A stretch of 64,000 bases of DNA from an uncultured Rhodospirillales bacterium (GCA_903928895.1 CAIYSR010000043.1:62001-126000); one strand, 5' to 3'; positions 46,574 through 55,514 are shown, counted from the first letter of the stretch. Notes: a model not told the origin generated them from the sequence alone. A program made the numbers and translations.

Positions 46574-47331
46574 ATTCAGCAAGAGTGCAAACCTGAGAGG
46601 CTTTGCTTAGGCGGGGGCGGTGCCCCTCGACCCTCCTTTAGAGTGGCATCGGTTGGGGCAGGCGTCATGTTTCGCGGCGCGACAGCCGCAGGGCAGCATG
46701 CGAATCGGCGAGACGGCCGTGTCGATGCGCCGGCCACGGTCCGAGAAAGCTATTCGGTCAGCTGAATTCAAACAACAAACCAGTCCAATCACGACTCGAG
46801 ATCGGCATCAACGAACCGACTCGGCCGCGCCGTCACGACCAGACCAACACCTCCGGGTGATTCGACTCGCGATGAGTGTGCCATCGAAGCGAAGCGTCAT
46901 CGTGTGCGGAGAGCGGGAGGTGCGCGGCGCCGGCGCCACGCACCTGTGGCATGGCAAAGCCCGGCCAATTCGGAGCAGGCAACAGGGACACGATTGAAGA
47001 TGGTGACGCGGCCGGTCGTGGTGCTGCCGCGGCCGGTTGCAGATGCCGCGCCTGACGAGGTGGTGCACGATCAGGTGGTATCGAGCGAGAGGCTGCGTTG
47101 CAGCCCACCGTATTCCGTGACGGCGTTTTCCGGTCGGTGATCGCCTTGGCCCGGCACCGACCGGCCGGAGGTCGTCTGACGCTGAACTCATGGCATTCGC
47201 GGCAGACACAAATTCCTCCGCAAGCCTCGACGCGGCGGGTTCCCGTGAGGGCGCGGCGGGACGTTGTTCCCGAGCGCCATGGACGCCGTCTTCGAGCTTC
47301 CGGCTGATGAAATCCGATCATGCTTGATCAC
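46574..47331. other. non-coding stretch, no gene recognised
   Basis: About 760 bases without a supportable gene. A partial dispersed repeat (GGGGGCGGTGCCCCTCGACC) lies at about 46611-46630. A minus-strand frame at 46833-47321 contains C-R-E-C-H, but its composition is biased and it has no relatives that I know. The region looks like decayed intergenic DNA. Confidence 0.6.
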
Positions 47332-47671
47332 GCTCCAGGGCAATCGTGTGAAGGCAGGCAACGCAATCAAGGCTCCGCCGGCAAAGGGCCGCGGGCCCTT
47401 TGAACCCGTTCCATTCCGCGGCTGGATCAGCGACCTTCAGTTGAAAACACCGATCTTGCTTGCGCCGCAGGCCATCGATCCTGCGATATCGGCACGATCT
47501 TGCCCGTGAGGAAAGAATTGATGGGCTCCGCCCGCCTCCGCACGCGAGATCGCGGGCTTCCAACTGAAGGTCAGTGATCCGGCCGCTCAAATGAATGGGT
47601 CCAGGGGCCTACGGCCCTTGGCCGGCGGAGCCTGTCTTGTTCGCTTCGCCTTCACCCGATTGCCCTGGATC
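47332..47671. repeat. large imperfect inverted repeat (two ~126-base arms)
   Basis: The left arm is about 47332-47457 and the right arm about 47546-47671, in opposite orientation, with an 88-base centre. Shared blocks include CCAGGGCAATCG, GTGAAGGC, GGCTCCGCCGGC, AAGGGCC, and GACCTTCAGTTG; the arms differ by scattered substitutions and small gaps. Both arms contain an inner palindrome resembling the dispersed repeat of this genome. It ends about 65 bases before the selenoprotein start. It could form a cruciform or be two copies of a small mobile repeat in head-to-head array. Confidence 0.75.
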
Positions 47672-47735
47672 ACGCTCGGTACGATTGCATTGGGCGCTGC
47701 CGCATGGTCCAGTGTCGGGATATGGAGGGATTCGA

Positions 47736-48941
47736 ATGGCTCGGATTGATGATATCCCGCAGGGCACGCGGCAGGCCGTGCTTGGGCTGCAGATCGCGTC
47801 GTTCGACACCGAGCCCTTCGTTTCCGGGCCACCATTGGCGCGGCGGCGGGTGGCGGTGATCAGTTCGGCGGCGCTGCACCCGCGTGGGTCCGCGCCTTTC
47901 CTGCCGGGGACGGCGGAAATGCGCATGCTGCCAGCAACTTTGCCGGCTGGTGACATCGTCATGAGCCATGTCTCCATCAACTACGACCGTGCCGGCTGGC
48001 AACGAGACATCAACACGATCTACCCGCTGGACCGGTTGCGCGAGCTCGCGGCGTCCGGGGTGATCGGGTCGGTGGCAGAGACACATTATTCGGTGATGGG
48101 TTCGACCGATCCGGCAACGATGCAGGCGACGGCGGAACAGATCGTGGGGCAACTGCAGCAGGAGCGCAGCGATGCGGTTCTGCTCAGCCCTGTCTGACCC
48201 TTCTGCACGCGCGCCGTGAGCGCGCTTGGCCACATGATCGAGAGCCTGGGCGTACCCACTGTGGTGCTTGGCCTTGTGCGCCCGCATATGGAGACGACGC
48301 GGCCGCCGCGCGGGTTGTTCGTGCCGTTCCCGCTGGGCCGGCCGTTGGGCGAACCGGAAGATGCAGCCTTCCAAACGCGGGTACTGCGGCATGCTCTGGG
48401 ACTGTTGGAGCGGAACGATGGGCCCGTGATCCTGGAGGACTTCGGCGAGGATGCGCCGAGCCAGACGGCCTTGGCCGGATGGGCGCCGCCCTTCGTGTTG
48501 CCGATGCCCGGTGAGGTTTCCGCGGCTTCTTTGCGGACCGAGATGGAACTCGTAATACCCTGGTGGATGCGCGCACAGGCACGTTTCGGGCGGACCACGG
48601 TTGGGGCATCCGGGATTGCGCCGCAGGCGTGGCCGGCGTTTTTCGCGGCGTTCTTGGCGGGTGAGGTGCCAGCAAGCCCGGTGGCCGGATTGACGCCGGC
48701 GCTGGCGCTGCGTTTTGCATGCGATGATGTGAAGGCGCTCTACAGCGAGGCCGCGCAGGCGGAGGGGCCGATGCCGGGGATCCGCCAGGTTGACGGCTGG
48801 TTCTGGACAGCGACACTCGCCGGACGGCTACTGATCGCGCTGCGAACGGCGGGGATGGCGAGTTCCGACAACGCCGTGCGCACAGTGGCCGGGCGGTTCT
48901 TTGTCCCCGCGCCATTCCTCCCCCCTGCCGCAGGACATTGA
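47736..48941 (+). CDS. GrdB-like selenoprotein with in-frame UGA (Sec154)
   Basis: One 401-residue protein read through UGA at 48195-48197. The ATG at 47736 has GGAGG seven bases upstream. Residues 1-153 contain GTRQAVLGLQIASFDTEPFV, SHVSINYDRAGWQRDINTIY and PLDRLRELAASGVIGSVAET. The UGA falls in SPV-U-PFCTRAVSAL, a U-x-x-C redox motif (Sec154, Cys157). Translation continues in the same frame with PTVVLGLVRPHMETTRPPRG, VPFPLGRPLGEPEDAAFQTR and the usual C-terminus. The whole matches the glycine/sarcosine/betaine-reductase selenoprotein B-like family (GrdB/PrdB-like) common in proteobacteria, some with Cys instead of Sec. No initiation site supports a separate second gene. A SECIS-like hairpin follows the UGA. 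In clostridia GrdB reduces amino-acid derivatives; here no other reductase subunits are near, so the substrate is unknown. Confidence 0.88.
48195..48225 (+). promoter_or_regulatory. UGA-Sec codon and SECIS-like hairpin
   Basis: After the UGA (48195-48197) come 11 bases. A perfect 6-bp stem follows, GCGCGC (48209-48214) with GCGCGC (48220-48225), closed by the five-base loop CGTGA. One mismatch below, A-U and C-G pairs extend it. The loop starts 17 bases after the UGA and its second base is G. These values fit the published general model of bacterial SECIS elements (short apical loop with a G in its first two bases, 16-37 bases from the UGA). The hairpin is coding as well, within residues 158-164. 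Confidence 0.75.
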
Positions 48942-49167
48942 GCGTGCAAGAGGCCGACGCTTCGAGATTTCGAGGCGGTTGCGGGCGAGACCGGGCAGTC
49001 CACGATGGCACGATGGGAGCAAGCGGGTTCCCGTGGTGAGGAATGATGGAGGACGGGTGCCGACGACTTCCTGTGGTGAACGTTGGGGTCTGCGTCAGAG
49101 GGTGGAACTTAATGTTCCTGGATGAAGGGCAGATGCTTTGAGCATGCTCACATCTCGGCACAACCGT

Positions 49168-49826
49168 TCAGGGCGCCGTGTTAGGATAACTGTTGCCCCC
49201 ATGTCCGTCCCGGCAGGCGCGCGGGTGTTGGCCCAGGCGTGCGATCGCCCCAGGTGGACCGCGGCGCAACCGGATGTCGACCTCTCGGTCAGCGTAGCGC
49301 CACTCCGGCGTATCATGCAGCCTCGTAACCATGTCCTCGAAGGCCTGGGCGTCGTCGGGTGCATATTCGAACCAGGTGAGAAAGTCGAACATTTCCCCCA
49401 CGTCCTGGCAATGATGCAGGCGCCGGGCGACGGCCGGAAGATAGTCCGGCCCGATGCGGATATGGCGCGAATGCTCCTCGAAAATCGCGTGTCGCTCGTC
49501 TTGCGCCAAATCCCACCATGCGCTGGTCGTGCAAATGGGATCCGGGCGGCACAGTCGGCCGACGGGCGATGCAACCCTGCCTGAAGAGCGCCCGGCGCAT
49601 TCAATTCCATTCGGTTCGTATAGCGCGTATTGCTGGTCACCCCACGCAGGAGCCAATCGGCGCTGCGCGGAGATTGCGTCTCCTGGCCCTCCAGAACCGC
49701 TATCCGTTCCCTCAGGGGTAGGCTGTCACCGCAAACCGCGCTGATCCGCTCAACACGCCGCCGACCGGCTTGGCCGGCGGCGAAGGTAACACGAAGAGGC
49801 GGGGCCATCGGAGTGCCCTCATTCAA
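49168..49826 (-). pseudogene. frameshifted chlorite-dismutase-family gene
   Basis: Two minus-strand frames together encode a short (Nitrobacter-type) chlorite dismutase-like haem protein. From 49826 or 49808 the first frame gives the N-terminal half: VTFAAGQAGRRRVERISAVC, ADWLLRGVTSNTRYTNR and ALQAGLHRP. Near 49515-49525 the match jumps by one base to the other frame, which continues AWWDLAQDERHAIFEEHSRH, GPDYLPAVARRLHH, FDFLTWFEYAPDDAQAFEDM and EWRYADREVDIRL. The alignment across the junction needs one missing base before the A-W-W codons. The haem-ligand region (RRLHHCQ) is preserved. It could be a true decayed gene or a sequencing error; the sequence is otherwise well conserved, so the loss may be recent. 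Confidence 0.8.
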
Positions 49827-49878
49827 TGGACGAACACGAACACCCCGTTCGCAGGCATTGGGGAGAGGATCGCTGCTA

Positions 49879-50400
49879 TCAAGATCCCTGCACCGGCGCG
49901 TTCAACGCAAGCAACTGCGTTGGCGCGCCGTCGAGTTCCACGTCCTGCTCGAAAGAAAAGCCGTTGCGCTCCAGCACACGGCGGGAAGCAGGGTTTGCGA
50001 CTCTGACCAGTCCAATCACACGATGCGCCTGGAGCGGACCGAACCCAACTTTAACGGTCTCGCCAACTAGTTCTGTCGCATAGCCGTTCCCCCAGCGGTC
50101 AGGATGCAGATGATAGGAGATATTGAGGCCTTCGAATCCATGCTTGTGCGTAAGGCCGCCGAAACCGACGATCTGCCCTTCATGCTCAATGGCCCAGCGC
50201 CCAAAGCCATGTGATTGCCAATGCTGCATGTCGCGCAGCAAGCGTTGCTCACTCACCTCCGGAGAATCTGGAACCGGATGCGGGCGATGGGCAACAAGCT
50301 CAAATCGGGAAAACAGGGCCGCCACGAAATCAAGGTCGGCAGCGTTTGGTCGTCGCAATACGAGACGGGCTGTCTGGCGGCGATAAACTTCGTTCTCCAT
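49879..50400 (-). CDS. RimJ/RimL-type GNAT acetyltransferase
   Basis: Acetyltransferase of 173 residues. The N-terminal TARLVLRRPNAADLDFVAAL and the acetyl-CoA loop HPDRWGNGYATELVGETVKV identify the GNAT_3 (RimJ/RimL) group, followed by NPASRRVLERNGFSFEQDVE. Proteins of this kind acetylate ribosomal proteins, antibiotics or small amines. It begins at an ATG and ends 52 bases before the start of the chlorite-dismutase remnant. No operon partner is visible. Composition is slightly less GC-rich than the core genes. Confidence 0.85.
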   Translation of the reverse strand: MENEVYRRQTARLVLRRPNAADLDFVAALFSRFELVAHRPHPVPDSPEVSEQRLLRDMQHWQSHGFGRWAIEHEGQIVGFGGLTHKHGFEGLNISYHLHPDRWGNGYATELVGETVKVGFGPLQAHRVIGLVRVANPASRRVLERNGFSFEQDVELDGAPTQLLALNAPVQGS

Positions 50401-50533
50401 GTAGCTGTGACCTTTCTGCTCTCCGCAACCTCTCTGGCGTGTCGATCGTCATCGCACGCCGTTGGTTGGACGGGCACGGTCTGACCGCACGCGTGCACAC
50501 GTCAAGCCCTTCGGAACTTCCTGCCCCATCGTG

Positions 50534-50690
50534 CATGGTGGTGATCGACCGGACCGAATTCGGCGATATCCAGGGGCTTGCGCTGCCCGCGCCGGAGATC
50601 GTCGCGGCCATTGCGGAGGGGCGGCGGCCGGCCGAGATGACGCCGGGCGTGTTGCTGCGGCCGTTTGCGGTTGAGTGCGTGAGGCAATCA
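50534..50690 (+). pseudogene. possible C-terminal fragment of a serine recombinase
   Basis: The frame encodes IQGLALPAPEIVAAIAEGRR followed by PAEMTPGVLLRPF. It resembles the C-terminal end of large serine recombinases (L-A-P-x-I-V-x-A-I-x-x-G-R-Q-P). No catalytic domain exists upstream, and the match is short, so this is a weak call. The rest of the gap 50401-51014 contains the dispersed repeat and no other gene. Confidence 0.35.
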
Positions 50691-50930
50691 GCGGAGCCTT
50701 GTGGCAAATACGAAGATTCGCACCCGGCCCTCAATGCCAACCCGAACAAGATGCCAACTCTCGTGCCGCCTACGCAATGTAGAATTCGATAATTTCTTCT
50801 TATTGCATGCTTGGGCTTAACCTTCGGTGACGACAATCAGACTACCCGGGGCGAGTTCGGTCAAGGAGGGCCCACGCCCCGCGACCCCACCAGGTCCGTT
50901 TCGCGCGCCGCTTCAATCATGGAACCGCTC

Positions 50931-50994
50931 AAACGGATGCGGGTCTGGGGGCTCTGAGCCCCCAGCGGGTCCAGGGCAGCGCCCTGGCCTTGCT
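50931..50994 (-). repeat. dispersed double-palindrome repeat, copy 3
   Basis: Read on the minus strand this gives CAAGGCCAGGGCGCTGCCC, then TGGACCCGCTGGGGGC with its mirror and CAGACCC. It is nearly identical to the copy at 4622-4675, including an A-T-C-C-G-T-T-T flank. A further partial unit (GGGCCCACGCCCCGCGACCCC) lies at about 50868-50888. It is located downstream of the CoA-transferase gene, as expected for a repeat at transcript ends. Confidence 0.8.
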
Positions 50995-51014
50995 TCCCCT
51001 GCCTTATGCCCCCT

Positions 51015-52145
51015 TCACCCCGCGAATTCCTCCCGGATGGCGATGGAGTGTGCCCCGATGGCGGGGACCGGGCCGAGGGTGCGCGGGCCGTCGCTGAAGA
51101 TGGCTGGCGGCGAGGCGATGGCGACGGGGCCGTTCGGGGTTTCCACGACGTGGCGGCGCAGGGCGGGGTGGCGGGAGAATTCGGCGACGGTGTTGACGAA
51201 GCCGTAGGCGGTGTTGGCCGCGCGCAGGCGGGCGGCGGCTTCGTCGCGGGTCAGGGCGGCGAAGACGGTGGCGATGTGGGCGTCGACTTCGGCGCGGTTG
51301 GCGACGCGGACGACGTTGGTTTCGAAGCCGGGACGGGCGGGGAGGGCGGGGTCGAGCATGAAGCGGGCGCAGAAATCCTTCCACTCGCGCTCGTTCTGGA
51401 TCGAGATCAGCACCAGGGCGCCGTCGCGGGTGGGGAAGGCGCCGTAGGGGCAGATCGAGGGGTGGGCGAGGCCCATGCGTTCGGGGGCTTTGCCGGTGCC
51501 TTCGAAGAACAGCAGAGGAACGTTCATCCAGTCGGCCATGCCGTCGAACAGGCTGACCTTGATGCCCTTGCCTTGGCCGGTGATGCCGCGGGCGATGAGG
51601 GCTTCGAGCACGCCGGCATGGGCGGCCATGCCGCAGGCGATATCGCAGGCGGAGACGCCGATGCGGCCGGGGCCGGCGGGATGGCCGGTGATGGAGGCGA
51701 TGCCGGATTCGGCCTGGACCAGAAGGTCGTAGGCCTTCATGTCGGCGTATTCGCCCTGGTCGCCGTAGCCGGAGATGTCTACGGTGATGAGGCGGGGGTG
51801 ACGGGCGCGCAGGTCGTCCGAGCCGAAGCCGGAGCGGGTGGCGGCGCCGGGGGCGAGGTTCTGGATGAAGACGTCGGCCTTGGCGAGAAGGCGGTGCAGC
51901 AGGGCAGCGTCGGCCTCGTGCTTGATGTCGACGACGAGCGATTCCTTGCCGCGGTTGAGCCAGACGAAATAGCTCGACATGCCGCGGGCGGCCTGGTCGT
52001 AGCCTCGGGCGAAATCGCCTTCGGGGCGTTCGAGCTTGATGACGCGGGCGCCGGCGTCGGCCAGGCGGGACGAGCAATAGGGGGCGGCGACGGCCTGCTC
52101 CAGGGTGACGACGAGGAGGCCTTCGAGCGGGCGGGCGGCGGACAT
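51015..52145 (-). CDS. family III CoA-transferase (CaiB/BaiF type)
   Basis: Enzyme of 376 residues that moves CoA between acyl-CoA and a carboxylic acid. N-terminal LEGLLVVTLEQAVAAPYCSS and RLADAGARVIKLERPEGDFA are hallmarks. The region GRIGVSACDIACGMAAHAGV contains the expected catalytic Asp. YFVWLNRGKESLVVDIKHEA is also typical. It follows the acyl-CoA dehydrogenase by three bases and is surely co-transcribed. The pair suggests activation of an organic acid followed by alpha,beta-oxidation; the acid is unknown. Confidence 0.92.
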   Translation of the reverse strand: MSAARPLEGLLVVTLEQAVAAPYCSSRLADAGARVIKLERPEGDFARGYDQAARGMSSYFVWLNRGKESLVVDIKHEADAALLHRLLAKADVFIQNLAPGAATRSGFGSDDLRARHPRLITVDISGYGDQGEYADMKAYDLLVQAESGIASITGHPAGPGRIGVSACDIACGMAAHAGVLEALIARGITGQGKGIKVSLFDGMADWMNVPLLFFEGTGKAPERMGLAHPSICPYGAFPTRDGALVLISIQNEREWKDFCARFMLDPALPARPGFETNVVRVANRAEVDAHIATVFAALTRDEAAARLRAANTAYGFVNTVAEFSRHPALRRHVVETPNGPVAIASPPAIFSDGPRTLGPVPAIGAHSIAIREEFAG

Positions 52146-52148
52146 CGC

Positions 52149-53315
52149 TCAGTAGCTCCGGGGCAGGCCGAGCACGTGCTCGGCGACGTAGGAGAGGATC
52201 AGGTTCGTGCTGATGGGCGCGACCTGGTAGAGGCGGGTTTCGCGGAATTTGCGCTCAATGTCGTATTCCTCGGCAAAGCCGAAACCGCCATGGGTCTGGA
52301 TGCAGGCCTCGCCCGCGGCCCATGAGGCCTCGGCGGCCAGCATCTTGGCCATGTTGGCCTCTTCGCCGCAGTTTTCGCCGGCTTCGAACTTGCGGCAGCC
52401 TTCGCGGACCATGAGTTCGGCCGCACGCATCTGGGCATAGGCCTTGGCGATGGGGAACTGGACGCCCTGGTTCTGGCCGATCGGACGGCCAAACACGCGG
52501 CGCTCGCGGGCATAGGCAGTGGCCTTCTCGATGAACCACTTGGCGTCGCCGATGCACTCCGCGGCGATCAGCAGGCGCTCGGCGTTCATGCCGTCGAGGA
52601 TGTAGCGGAAGCCGCGGCCCTCGACGCCGACCAGGTTCTCGGCAGGGACGATCATGTTGTCGAAGAACACCTCGCACGAGTTGTGGTTCATCATCGTGCG
52701 GATCGGGCGCAGGGTAAGGCCGTGGCCGAGGGCGGCGCGCATGTCGACGATGAAGGTGGAGAGCCCCTCGGTGCGCTTGGCGGTCTCCTCCTTCGGCGTG
52801 GTGCGGGCGAGCAGGAGCATGAGGTCGGAATGCTCGGCGCGGCTGGTCCATACCTTCTGGCCATTGACGACGTAATGGTCGCCCTCCTTGCGGGCGAAGG
52901 TGCGCAGGCTGGTGGTGTCGGTGCCGGAGGTCGGCTCGGTGACGCCGAAGGCTTGCAGGCGGAGCTCGCCGGTGGCGATCTTGGGAAGATAGGCCTCCTT
53001 CTGCGCGGTGGTGCCGTGGCGCAGGATGGTGCCCATAATGTACATCTGGGCGTGGCAGGCGGCCCCGTTGCAGCCGGAGGACTGGACGGTCTCCAGGATG
53101 GCGGCCGCGGCCGAGAGCGGCAGGCCGGCGCCGCCGTATTCCTCCGGGATGAGGGCGCCGAGATAGCCGGCCTCGGTCAGAGCGGTGACGAATTCGGTGG
53201 GGTAGGTGCGGTCCTGGTCGAGCTTGCGCCAGTAGTCGCCGGCGAAATCGGCGCAGAGCTTGCGCACGGCGTCGCGGATTTCGGCGTGCGGATCGGTGGC
53301 TTCGGTGTGGTCCAT
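52149..53315 (-). CDS. acyl-CoA dehydrogenase
   Basis: FAD enzyme of 388 residues. The FAD/substrate regions are QAFGVTEPTSGTDTTSLRTF and NGQKVWTSRAEHSDLMLLLA, and the C-terminal part has HGGFGFAEEYDIERKFRETR. The short-chain catalytic Glu position (YEG in relatives) is replaced here by QVAPIS. Glu246 in DGMNAERLLIAAECIG instead fits the position used by isovaleryl-CoA dehydrogenase. The enzyme is thus more likely for a branched or unusual acyl-CoA. It forms an operon with the CoA-transferase and diverges from the oligopeptidase gene. Confidence 0.92.
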   Translation of the reverse strand: MDHTEATDPHAEIRDAVRKLCADFAGDYWRKLDQDRTYPTEFVTALTEAGYLGALIPEEYGGAGLPLSAAAAILETVQSSGCNGAACHAQMYIMGTILRHGTTAQKEAYLPKIATGELRLQAFGVTEPTSGTDTTSLRTFARKEGDHYVVNGQKVWTSRAEHSDLMLLLARTTPKEETAKRTEGLSTFIVDMRAALGHGLTLRPIRTMMNHNSCEVFFDNMIVPAENLVGVEGRGFRYILDGMNAERLLIAAECIGDAKWFIEKATAYARERRVFGRPIGQNQGVQFPIAKAYAQMRAAELMVREGCRKFEAGENCGEEANMAKMLAAEASWAAGEACIQTHGGFGFAEEYDIERKFRETRLYQVAPISTNLILSYVAEHVLGLPRSY

Positions 53316-53413
53316 GGTGACGTCCCCGGCTGGTCGGGCTGGATTAGGCGGGGGCGGTCACGGTGGCAAGGCGGGAGCTTGACCGGGAGGCCTTCCTTCG
53401 GCACGGATCGGCT

Positions 53414-55444
53414 ATGAGCACAAACCCCTTCTTTACGCCCTGGACCACCCCTTTCGGCGTGCCGCCGTTCGATCTGATCCGGCCCGAGCATTTTGCCGAG
53501 GCCTTGGAGCGCGGGATGGCGGAGCATCTGGCCGAGATCACCGCCATCACCGGCAATCCCGCGGCACCGAGTTTTGAGAACACCATTGTCGCCATCGAGC
53601 GCAGCGGGGGCTTGTTCGAGCGGGTGGCGGGGGTGTTCGGCAATCTGGTGTCGAGCCTGGGCGATGAGGCGTTGCAGGTGATCGAGCGGGACTTCGCGCC
53701 GAAATTCGCCCAGCACGGCAGCCGGATTTCGCTCGATCCGGCATTGTTTTCACGGATCGACGCGTTGTTCCGGCGGCGGGAGGAGCTGGGATTGGCGCCG
53801 GATGCGCTGCGGCTGCTGGAGCGGCGGCATCTCGGCTTCGTGCGTGCCGGCGCGGCGCTGGAAGGGGCGGCGAAGGCGCGGATGGCCGAAATTTCCGAGC
53901 GGCTCGCGGTCCTGCACACCGCGTTCGGACAGAATGTGGTGCATGACGAGCGGGCGTGGCATTTGGCACTGGGCGCGGACGATCTGGCCGGATTGCCGGG
54001 CTTTGTCGTCGAAGGGGCGCAGCAGGCCGCGGCGGAACGCGGGATCGAAGGGTTTGCCATTACCCTGGCACGGTCATCGATCGAGCCGTTCCTGACCTTC
54101 TCGACGCGGCGGGATTTGCGCAAGATCGCCCACTCGGCCTGGATCGCACGGGGCGAGCATGACGGGCCACACGACAATCGCAAGCTGATCCCCGAAATTC
54201 TGGCACTGCGGGCTGAGCGGTCGCGCCTGCTGGGCTATGCGACGTATGCGGAATTCCGCCTGGCCGACACCATGGCGGCCTCGGAGGCCAATGTGGCACG
54301 GCTGACCGACGATGTCTGGCAGGCCGCGCGGCACCGCGCGGAGGGCGAGGCGGCGAAGCTGCTGGAGGTCGCGCGCGGAGATGGCGTGAACGAGCGGATC
54401 GAAAAGTGGGACTGGCTGCATTATGCCGAGCGCGTGCGCATGGCGGAGTTCGCAATCGACGAGGCGGAACTGAAGCCCTACTTCGTGCTGGAAAATATCC
54501 AGCAGGCGGCGTTCGACACCGCGAACCGCCTGTTCGGCCTGACCTTCGAGCCGCGGCCGGATATCGCGGGGTATCATTCGGATATGCGGGCGTGGGAGGT
54601 GCGCGATGCAGGCGGGCATGTCGGCGTGTTCCTGGCCGACAACTATGCCCGGCCGGGCAAGCGTTCCGGTGCCTGGATGAGCAGTTTCCGCGACCAGCGC
54701 GGGCTCGACGGGGCGGTATCGCCGATCATCATCAACAACAACAATTTCGCCCGGGGCACGCCGACGCTGCTCAGCTACGACGACGCCGAGACGTTGTTCC
54801 ATGAATTCGGCCATGCGCTGCATGGGTTGTTGAGCAAGGTGCATTACCCGTCGCAATCCGGCACCTCGGTGCGGCGCGATTTCGTCGAGTTTCCGTCGCA
54901 GATCTATGAGCACTGGCTGGCGGTGCCGGCGACGTTGCAGCGCTATGCGCGGCATCATGAGACCGGCGAGGCGTTGCCGAAGGCGCTGATGGAGCGGCTG
55001 CTCGCGGCACAGACGTTCAACCAGGGGTTCGCGACGGTGGAATATACCGCCTCGGCCATTCTCGACATGGCGCTGCATGCGCACCCGGACCCGGCCGGCA
55101 TGGATGTGGCGGCGTTCGAGGCCGAGGTGCTGACACGGATCGGGATGCCCGACGCGATCGGCGCGCGGCATCGGCCGCCGCATTTCCAACATTTGTTCGC
55201 CGGCTCCGGCTATGCCGCGGGCTACTACTCCTACCTTTGGGCCGAAGTGCTCGATGCCGACGGCTTCGGCGCGTTCGAGGCGGCTGGGGATCCATTCGAT
55301 CCGGCGGTGGCGGCGCGGCTGCGGGCGATCCTGGAGGCGGGGGACACCAAGGACCCGATGGAACTCTACGTGGCGTTCCGCGGCGAAGCCCCGAGCACCG
55401 AGGCGCTGCTGCGCCATCGCGGGCTGGTGGCGCTGGGGACGTAG
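53414..55444 (+). CDS. M3-family oligopeptidase (OpdA/Dcp type)
   Basis: Zinc metallopeptidase of 676 residues that degrades short peptides in the cytoplasm. The zinc site is FHEFGHALHGLLS, HEFGH at residues 463-467, with the third ligand Glu in the following helix (VEFPSQIYEHW). The N-terminal HFAEALERGMAEHLAEITAI is the usual OpdA/Dcp start. FLADNYARPGKRSGAWMSSF is conserved too. The ATG at 53414 matches the family; the open frame begins 51 bases earlier. It is transcribed away from the CoA-transferase operon. Confidence 0.94.
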   Translation: MSTNPFFTPWTTPFGVPPFDLIRPEHFAEALERGMAEHLAEITAITGNPAAPSFENTIVAIERSGGLFERVAGVFGNLVSSLGDEALQVIERDFAPKFAQHGSRISLDPALFSRIDALFRRREELGLAPDALRLLERRHLGFVRAGAALEGAAKARMAEISERLAVLHTAFGQNVVHDERAWHLALGADDLAGLPGFVVEGAQQAAAERGIEGFAITLARSSIEPFLTFSTRRDLRKIAHSAWIARGEHDGPHDNRKLIPEILALRAERSRLLGYATYAEFRLADTMAASEANVARLTDDVWQAARHRAEGEAAKLLEVARGDGVNERIEKWDWLHYAERVRMAEFAIDEAELKPYFVLENIQQAAFDTANRLFGLTFEPRPDIAGYHSDMRAWEVRDAGGHVGVFLADNYARPGKRSGAWMSSFRDQRGLDGAVSPIIINNNNFARGTPTLLSYDDAETLFHEFGHALHGLLSKVHYPSQSGTSVRRDFVEFPSQIYEHWLAVPATLQRYARHHETGEALPKALMERLLAAQTFNQGFATVEYTASAILDMALHAHPDPAGMDVAAFEAEVLTRIGMPDAIGARHRPPHFQHLFAGSGYAAGYYSYLWAEVLDADGFGAFEAAGDPFDPAVAARLRAILEAGDTKDPMELYVAFRGEAPSTEALLRHRGLVALGT

Positions 55445-55514
55445 CACCAACGGGTGTGGGTGACACCCCGGGCGGGTGCGGGTAACGTCGGGCAAACGCC
55501 ATGAGGGATCGCAC

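Noticed and set aside
46833-47321. Minus-strand frame with a C-x-x-C-H haem-like motif
   Set aside because: Single chance motif in Arg-rich sequence, no signal peptide and no family resemblance.
48216-48941. Independent second gene starting at the GTG 48216
   Set aside because: No ribosome site, and the GTG lies inside the conserved motif after the Sec codon; the frame is the same as upstream.
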